DNA of 64,000 nucleotides from an uncultured Alkaliphilus sp. (GTDB lineage Bacteria > Bacillota > Clostridia > Peptostreptococcales > Natronincolaceae): assembly GCA_938074565.1 (NCBI GenBank), contig CALJEQ010000026.1:31276-95275 (forward strand), in the 5' to 3' direction. A program made the translations under genes and the position numbers. Each line of letters opens with the position of its first letter. Within the stretch, counting starts at the first letter, position 1. The notes below the pieces were generated by a model. It did not search any database and was not told the DNA's origin. It saw nothing but the letters and a program-made list of their open reading frames with translations. Positions 58,503-64,000 of the stretch are shown one piece after another.

Positions 58503-61262
58503 TTATTCATTTATTTTTTGGCTCTCGTTATCTAGTTTTTGTAATAATATTTCTAGTTCTGATAGATATTCTCCATAACTAGTCCAGTCTCCTCTTTGAG
58601 AAGCTTCTTTAGCTTTATTGTAGACTTCAGTTGTCCTTTGAATTAACTCCCTTATTGGTTCAATAGTTGCAGTATCTTCTTCCAATAAGCCTGGTGCTTG
58701 ATCTACCACTCTAGCACTTCTTTCTCCTCCAAATATTTTTGTTAAAGCAATATCCAATGTATCCTCCATAACAATTCGGTCTTGGTAACCTACAATTACC
58801 TTTTTTACCTCTGGTATGCTATTTGAAGAAGATGCTTGAATATACAATGGTTCTACATATAATAAAGAATTTTCTATTGGAATTACCAGTAGATTTCCTC
58901 TAATTACCACAGACCCACCTTCACCCCATAGTGAAAGATTTTGAGAAATGTTTGCATCTGAATCTATCCTAGCTTCCACCTGTGCAGGTCCATAAATATT
59001 ACGTTCTTTTGGTAATCTATAAACAACTAATTCGCCATAATTCTCTACGTCGTTTCTAGCCATTAAAAGAGCAGTAAGATTAGGTAAGCTTTTAGGTGTA
59101 TAGGGTACGGATAATACGTACTCTTCCCTTTCCTCCCCTGGTAATTTCATTATCATATATTGTGATTCTACTTTTTGTTGTTTATTAATATATTTCTCTT
59201 CTGCCAAATGCCAAACATCCTCTTGATTATAGAATACATTAGGATTTGTCATATGGTACATTCCATAAACATGAGACTGCAAATCAAATAAATCTTGTGG
59301 GTATCGTAAATGTTGTTTCAACCCCTCTGGCATCTCATTTATTGGCTTTAATAGCTGTGGAAATATCTTATTATAAGTTTTTATTATTGGATCTGTTTCA
59401 TCCGCTATATAATAGTTAACGTCACCATTGTAAGCATCAACTACTACTTTTACAGAATTTCTTATATAATTTACCCCATCATTTCTAAAAGGAGTGGCAT
59501 ATGGATAACTGCTTGATAAAGTGTATCCATCAATAATCCAAAATAACTTACCTTCACTTATTACAATGTATGGATCTTCATCATATTCAATGAAAGGTGC
59601 TATCTTTTGAACCCTATCTATTATGTTTCTATGTAGCACAATTCTACTTTCACCAGTTATACTTCCTGATAAAAGCAACTTAGCTGTACCTTGCTTATAA
59701 CTATATAATAGTCTATTAATTCCACTTAAAGGTATACCAGCATTCCCTTCATAAAGAGTTTCTGCGTTATCATTTCCAACAGGATAATCAAACTCTTTTT
59801 CCTTTGTATTAACCAAAATATATTGATTTGTTAGTTCACCAAAATAAATTTCTGGTCGATTAATTTCTATATCAATATCACTAACTGGAGGTATATTTCT
59901 GATGGCTAATTTAGGTTGACCATCTCTAGTAACTGCATTGACAGGAGATAATGTTACCCCATACCCATGAGTATATTTTATATGCTGATTAATCCAGTTT
60001 TGTGCATTTGGGTCAAGTTGATTTACATCTAATTCTCTAGCAGCTAAAAACACTTGAGTATATTCACCATCTATCTGATAGCGATCAATATCCACATCAT
60101 TAAATCGATAGTAAAAACGTATTGCTTGCAACTGATTATACGCCTCTAAAGTTGGTCTATAATCATTAATACGAATATTATCGATTATTTCACGATTATT
60201 ATTTATATCTTCTAATGTTAAATTATCCTTAACATCAAACTCTTTAACGGTTACTTGGTCTAATCCATAGGCATTACGCGTAAAAGAGATATTATTTTCT
60301 ATGTAGGGTAGTTGTTTGGCTCTTTGGTTAGGTGCTACTACAAAGTTTTCCACAGAAGAAGCTACTACGCTTCCCAACAAACCAACAACAACAATAGCAA
60401 TTGGTCCTACTAAAGCTAGTTTTGCTTTCTTTCTAGTATAGGCATAAATTAAACTACCTGCTGCTAACAACGACACTACTAATTGTATCCTTAATGATTT
60501 TAATGTAATAAGTATATCAGTATAACTGGCTCCGAAGATTACTCCTCGGTCTGCACCCCTATTATATAAGACACTATAAGCACTAAAATAATAGTTTGCA
60601 GTAAGTATTAAGAAAAACACAACACCAACCATCATTATTTGCTTAAATGCCATTTGAAAAACATTTCCTAAAAAATTATTATTTAAAACAAACTTTCCTT
60701 CCACTTCATATAGGGTAGGTCTTCTGAGAGAAAACATAATCACATAGAATATGAAAGTTGCAAAAACTAATAAAACCAGTAGTCCTGTTAAAATTCCTAA
60801 TATTTGCCTAAATAACGGTAATTGAAACATATAAAAAGATATATCTTTATTAAATATAGGATCTGCCAAATTAAAGGCTTCACCACTACGATAGATTAAT
60901 AAATCAAACCACATTCTACTTGATGTGGAACTAGCTATAATAAACCCTAAAATTAATGCTGGAATAACAATTATTCTATTGAGTAATTTTTCTTCTAAGC
61001 CAATATGGTAGGTTTCCACTTTCTGATAATAGTTTCTTTTTAAAATTTGAAAGTATATGTAAAAAAACACACTAAGAATTATGAAAATTGGTATTCCTAT
61101 TTGGGCTTGTGTTACTAGTTTTTTCATCATAATTCCTTCATATCCCAATTCACTAAACCACTGGTAATCAGTAATTAAGTCCACCAGTTGATCAAAAAAA
61201 ATAAAAAATGAAAACAGAATAGCAATCCCTATCCCTATTAACGTCTTGGTCTTATTTTTCAT
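58503..61262 (-). CDS. UPF0182 family large membrane protein
   Basis: This 919-residue protein belongs to UPF0182, widespread in Firmicutes, Actinobacteria and Cyanobacteria and of unknown function. The first 310 residues hold about seven membrane helices (ILFSFFIFFDQLVDLITDYQ near the start). Residues about 315-840 form a large extracytoplasmic domain with family stretches HGYGVTLSPVNAVTRDGQP and YDEDPYIVISEGKLFWIIDG. The C-terminus (about 870-919) is a coiled-coil-like acidic tail. The start follows AGAGGGGG. It is a single gene between converging terminators. Length fits the family. Confidence 0.9.
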   Translation of the reverse strand: MKNKTKTLIGIGIAILFSFFIFFDQLVDLITDYQWFSELGYEGIMMKKLVTQAQIGIPIFIILSVFFYIYFQILKRNYYQKVETYHIGLEEKLLNRIIVIPALILGFIIASSTSSRMWFDLLIYRSGEAFNLADPIFNKDISFYMFQLPLFRQILGILTGLLVLLVFATFIFYVIMFSLRRPTLYEVEGKFVLNNNFLGNVFQMAFKQIMMVGVVFFLILTANYYFSAYSVLYNRGADRGVIFGASYTDILITLKSLRIQLVVSLLAAGSLIYAYTRKKAKLALVGPIAIVVVGLLGSVVASSVENFVVAPNQRAKQLPYIENNISFTRNAYGLDQVTVKEFDVKDNLTLEDINNNREIIDNIRINDYRPTLEAYNQLQAIRFYYRFNDVDIDRYQIDGEYTQVFLAARELDVNQLDPNAQNWINQHIKYTHGYGVTLSPVNAVTRDGQPKLAIRNIPPVSDIDIEINRPEIYFGELTNQYILVNTKEKEFDYPVGNDNAETLYEGNAGIPLSGINRLLYSYKQGTAKLLLSGSITGESRIVLHRNIIDRVQKIAPFIEYDEDPYIVISEGKLFWIIDGYTLSSSYPYATPFRNDGVNYIRNSVKVVVDAYNGDVNYYIADETDPIIKTYNKIFPQLLKPINEMPEGLKQHLRYPQDLFDLQSHVYGMYHMTNPNVFYNQEDVWHLAEEKYINKQQKVESQYMIMKLPGEEREEYVLSVPYTPKSLPNLTALLMARNDVENYGELVVYRLPKERNIYGPAQVEARIDSDANISQNLSLWGEGGSVVIRGNLLVIPIENSLLYVEPLYIQASSSNSIPEVKKVIVGYQDRIVMEDTLDIALTKIFGGERSARVVDQAPGLLEEDTATIEPIRELIQRTTEVYNKAKEASQRGDWTSYGEYLSELEILLQKLDNESQKINE

Positions 61263-61307
61263 CTTAGTCCCCCTCTTTTATCTTCCTACTTATTAAAGCA
61301 ATAAAAA

Positions 61308-61347
61308 AACTTCTAACAGTATTCTTTATATTATACTACTAGAAGTT
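61308..61347 (-). terminator. Terminator after the PTS-IIC-like gene
   Basis: AACTTCTA and ACAGTA pair with TACTAC-TAGAAGTT, and the minus-strand side continues into TTTTTTTAT. It lies 13 bases after the stop at 61360. Confidence 0.75.
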
Positions 61348-61359
61348 ATTTATTACAAA

Positions 61360-62406
61360 TTATTGATTTAGCTTCATATCACCAAACTTAATCCACCCTT
61401 TTTTTCGCATAAACTCAGCAATAATAAAAGTTAATATAGCCGGTAAAACAAAGTGTAAAATGATAACCTTAAATAAAACAACTGTAGCTGGATTTCCATT
61501 TTCTGAAACCATTTTAGTAAAAGTCCCCACCTGACCTACTAAACCACTGGTTCCCATTCCTGCACCAATACTATTGTTCTCCATTTTAAAAACCGTAGTA
61601 GCTAAAGGCCCTAAAACTGCACTGGCTATAATGGGTGGAATCCAAATAAGAGGGTTTTTAATAATATTAGGTACTTGTAACATACTTGTTCCTAGTCCTT
61701 GGGCAATTAATCCACCAAACCCATTTTCTTTATAACTAGCAACAGCAAAACCAACCATCTGAGTTGCACAACCCACTACAGCTGCTCCAGCTGCCAAGCC
61801 ACTTAACCCTAAAGATATTGCTAATGCAGCGCTACTAATTGGAAGAGTTAATACAATACCCATAATTACAGCTAGTAAAATTCCCATGGGAATAGGCTGT
61901 TGTTGTGTGGCATGATTTATAATTCCACCTAAACCAGTCATTAAAGCTGCTACAACTGGTCCAATATAATTTCCAGCTAGCCCACCAACTATTATAGTAA
62001 ATGCAGGTATAAGCACAATATCCACCTTTGTTTTGCCGGCTATCAATTTACCAATTTCAGCACCTACTAAAGCTGCAACAAAAGCCCCCACAGGTTCTCC
62101 AATTTTTATCATAAAACCACCAGCCTCTGCTGGAAATATTGAACCAGCACCAATAGCTCCCGTTACTAAAGAAGCAAAAATAGCTAATGATGGTGCTCCA
62201 ACTGCATAAGCCACCCCTGCCCCTATAGCAGGCCCCATTAAAAATTGAGCTACACTTCCAAATTTCACTAAAATATCGATATTGAAATTTTCTCCTATTT
62301 GTTTTAAGATTAACCCAATAATTAATGATGAAAATAAACCTAATGCCATACCATTTAGAGCTTTAGTAAAATACTCTCTTAATAAAAATTTATCTTTTTG
62401 CACCAC
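61360..62406 (-). CDS. PTS-EIIC-like permease (PTS_EIIC_2 family)
   Basis: This 348-residue permease has about ten membrane helices rich in glycine and alanine. Family stretches are FLMGPAIGAGVAYAVGAPSL, GGFMIKIGEPVGAFVAALVG and NNSIGAGMGTSGLVGQVG. It starts with GTG. No EIIA or EIIB domain is fused or adjacent, so phosphotransfer-coupled transport is unproven. It lies about 50 bases after a NiaR-type repressor gene and is probably cotranscribed with it. A substrate related to nicotinate is a hypothesis from that position only. Confidence 0.82.
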   Translation of the reverse strand: MVQKDKFLLREYFTKALNGMALGLFSSLIIGLILKQIGENFNIDILVKFGSVAQFLMGPAIGAGVAYAVGAPSLAIFASLVTGAIGAGSIFPAEAGGFMIKIGEPVGAFVAALVGAEIGKLIAGKTKVDIVLIPAFTIIVGGLAGNYIGPVVAALMTGLGGIINHATQQQPIPMGILLAVIMGIVLTLPISSAALAISLGLSGLAAGAAVVGCATQMVGFAVASYKENGFGGLIAQGLGTSMLQVPNIIKNPLIWIPPIIASAVLGPLATTVFKMENNSIGAGMGTSGLVGQVGTFTKMVSENGNPATVVLFKVIILHFVLPAILTFIIAEFMRKKGWIKFGDMKLNQ

Positions 62407-62456
62407 AAATGCACCTCTCTCTTTCAGTTTCCTTTTTTAAGTTTTCTGTTTTGTAA

Positions 62457-62975
62457 TTATTCTTCAATCAAATATCCTTTTTCAATAAGAGCCTTACTAA
62501 TCTTAGAAAAACTTTCTTCGTTGGGTACTTCTAAAGTATGAAAATGAACTCCATCTGTTAAAGAAGCCAGTGGTTCCGCTTTTTCAGACTGAATCTTACT
62601 CATAAAATCTTCCAGCTCTTTTCTATAACTAATATCTAGTATACTTCTAATTTCTCCATAGATAGGGTGTTCTACAATGACATCCAATATCTTTGCTCCA
62701 TAATCTATCATTATTTGTAGCTCATCTCGCATTTCTTCATAGGTATGGTGTTTTGCAATAACGGTTTTGATTATACGGTCGCCATTCTTTTTAAATATAA
62801 CATAACCCTGCGGTGTAGCCATAATTTCTGTCCCCAATGCCCTTAATAAAGCAATGTCTTGTACTATTACTTGTCTTGAAATATTGAAATAACTGGCTAG
62901 CTCAGTACCTTTTATTGGTTTGTTTTTTTCTTCAAGTATGTTAATAATTTCATTTCTTCTATCTTCTGCATTCAT
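62457..62975 (-). CDS. niaR: NiaR-type transcriptional repressor (HTH plus 3H domain)
   Basis: NiaR represses NAD-precursor genes when nicotinate is bound. I choose the ATG at 62975 (172 residues), about seven bases after AGAGGG; a GTG three codons upstream is possible. Residues 1-60 are an HTH_11 winged helix (RRNEIINILEEKNKPIKGTE, SRQVIVQDIALLRALG). Residues 75-172 are the 3H domain with the histidines of AKHHTYEEMRDEL, VEHPIYGEI and GVHFHTLEV. It precedes a PTS-IIC-like permease gene. An inverted repeat TGTCT-N7-AGACA overlaps its own promoter. Confidence 0.88.
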   Translation of the reverse strand: MNAEDRRNEIINILEEKNKPIKGTELASYFNISRQVIVQDIALLRALGTEIMATPQGYVIFKKNGDRIIKTVIAKHHTYEEMRDELQIMIDYGAKILDVIVEHPIYGEIRSILDISYRKELEDFMSKIQSEKAEPLASLTDGVHFHTLEVPNEESFSKISKALIEKGYLIEE

Positions 62976-63004
62976 TATACTCACCCTCTTCTTATATATG
63001 TGTG

Positions 63005-63032
63005 TTTATACAGCTGTCTTGTCACTAGACAA
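63005..63032 (-). promoter_or_regulatory. niaR promoter with overlapping inverted repeat
   Basis: On the minus strand TTGTCT (63032-63027) and TATAAA (63010-63005) are 16 bases apart. The inverted repeat TGTCT-TGTCACT-AGACA (63015-63031) overlaps the -35 element and spacer. Autoregulation by NiaR is likely but inferred. Confidence 0.6.
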
Positions 63033-63112
63033 TGTAAATATATCATATTATTATAGGTTTAGCAAGGGTAACCATTTATTAATTTTACTTAATTACTAAC
63101 AGAATACTATAC

Positions 63113-63121
63113 TTATCCACA
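63113..63121 (+). promoter_or_regulatory. Perfect DnaA box
   Basis: The sequence TTATCCACA equals the DnaA-box consensus. It lies in the 376-base gap between niaR and the 5S rRNA gene. Confidence 0.5.
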
Positions 63122-63245
63122 TGTATAGCATTCTGTTTTGTTCTTGTCCTATAGGTCTTCATATTATACGCCTCAAAGAATTGACGTATAGTACCTTAAA
63201 TTCTCTTCTAAAACCTTGTTAATAGTTTTATATAATTATTAATTC

Positions 63246-63254
63246 TTATCCACA
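63246..63254 (+). promoter_or_regulatory. Perfect DnaA box, second copy
   Basis: A second TTATCCACA in the same orientation lies 133 bases from the first. No AT-rich unwinding element or further boxes are obvious. Confidence 0.5.
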
Positions 63255-63322
63255 TATTTAACAGGTTTATCCCTTTTGGACATAAGAAATAACTTAAGTA
63301 GTATTATTTTTTTAACATTAAA

Positions 63323-63352
63323 AAAACTGCCTATATTTAAATAGACAGTTTT
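63323..63352 (-). terminator. Terminator of the rRNA operon
   Basis: AAAACTG-CTAT pairs with ATAG-CAGTTTT around TTAA-rich sequence; on the minus strand a TTTTTTTAATG tail follows. It lies 8 bases after the 5S rRNA. Confidence 0.82.
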
Positions 63353-63360
63353 ATCATTTA

Positions 63361-63477
63361 TACCGCGACGTCCTACTCTCCCAGGAGGCTGCCCTCCAAG
63401 TACCATCAGCGCTGAAGAGCTTAACTTCTGTGTTCGGGATGGGAACAGGTGTGACCTCTTCGCTATTGTCACGGCAT
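63361..63477 (-). rRNA. rrf: 5S ribosomal RNA
   Basis: The minus strand reads as a complete 5S rRNA of about 117 bases, with conserved CACACCTGTTCCCATCCCGA and AGAAGTTAAGC. Acceptor ends TGCCGTGAC and GTCGCGGTA pair. It is the last gene of an rRNA operon. Confidence 0.97.
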
Positions 63478-63731
63478 TTTAACCATATGACCGATAGTAG
63501 GCAACCAAAATCTATTGATTTTGTGTTGTTCTCTTAATTAGCAGTTTATCTACTAACTTGGTTTTTACCTTCGTGTCAGTGGCTCTAGTCAGAAATCAAT
63601 TCTTTCTTTTCTTTGATTTAATCAAAGGAAATCATCAGAATTTCTAACTTCTTTATTCTTTTTTAGTTGAGGAAACTAGTTCTCTCAAAACCACACAATA
63701 TTTTTAAAGTATCAGCTGTATTAGTTATATT
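63478..63731 (-). other. 23S-5S rRNA spacer
   Basis: About 250 bases separate the 23S 3' end from 5S. No tRNA is visible in it. It probably holds processing stems. Confidence 0.6.

Positions 63732-64000
<269 letters not shown>

Noticed and set aside
63239..63472. 77-codon frame across the 5S rRNA
   Set aside because: Most of it is 5S rRNA and the rrn terminator.

Overview
The window is AT-rich chromosomal DNA from a low-GC anaerobic Firmicute of the class Clostridia. Supporting signs are strong GGAGG ribosome-binding sites, GTG and TTG starts, a cobalamin riboswitch, a T-box, a large SRP RNA, an anaerobic siroheme-dependent heme pathway, radical SAM enzymes and a DMSO-reductase-type enzyme. 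Genus cannot be fixed from the sequence; the gene set suits the Alkaliphilus/Natronincola or Anaerobranca part of the class (inference). The gene neighbourhood (rRNA operon, serS with its T-box, tRNA-Ser, tadA, SRP RNA, rpsF-ssb-rpsR, DUF951, mscS) is typically origin-proximal in Clostridia. Most genes lie on the minus strand, so the origin is probably beyond the right edge.

1-10.6 kb: tetrapyrrole region. A minus-strand operon cbiX-hemA-sirC-hemC-cobA/hemD-hemB-hemL makes uroporphyrinogen III and sirohydrochlorin. It is preceded by a promoter, a cobalamin riboswitch and an intrinsic terminator. Facing away from it is a plus-strand operon of two radical SAM proteins (NirJ1/AhbC and NirJ2/AhbD types) and two AsnC-like siroheme decarboxylase subunits (AhbA, AhbB), which would turn siroheme into heme b. 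10.6-27 kb: a starch region. A 2887-residue surface protein carries a type I pullulanase and a second GH13 alpha-amylase plus three SLH domains. A second secreted pullulanase of 1347 residues is its paralogue without amylase and SLH parts. A nox-type flavoprotein gene separates them. Both promoter regions carry LacI-family-type operators of the form GCAANCGNTTGC; the three before the giant gene are spaced exactly 48 bp apart.

27-48 kb: housekeeping and stress genes. These are a VTT membrane protein, a ThiF/MoeB enzyme, mltG, a copper module (csoR-copA-copZ with an operator inside the promoter), two L25-type proteins, tldD-tldE, a YibE/F protein, rpsF-ssb-rpsR, ppx-ppk, DUF951, a CPBP protease, mscS, DUF3343 and yedF. 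At 39.1-39.6 kb, between intact operons, lie the decayed ends of a cytochrome c biogenesis gene (ccsB/resC) and a siroheme nitrite/sulfite reductase-like gene. 48-50 kb: SRP RNA, tRNA-Ser(GGA), tadA, a possible tRNA remnant and a decayed M1 peptidase.

49.8-56.3 kb: the most unusual unit is a compact operon phnD-phnE-phnC-torD-dmsA-dmsB. It joins a phosphonate/oxyanion-type ABC importer to a Tat-exported molybdopterin oxidoreductase, its chaperone and its FeS subunit, with no membrane anchor gene. An inverted repeat sits in front of it. 56.4-64 kb: serS with a T-box whose apparent UCC specifier matches the tRNA-Ser in this window, a small protein, a UPF0182 membrane protein, a PTS-IIC-like permease behind a NiaR-type repressor, two perfect DnaA boxes, 5S rRNA and the 3' end of 23S rRNA. 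I saw no insertion sequence, prophage or CRISPR array.
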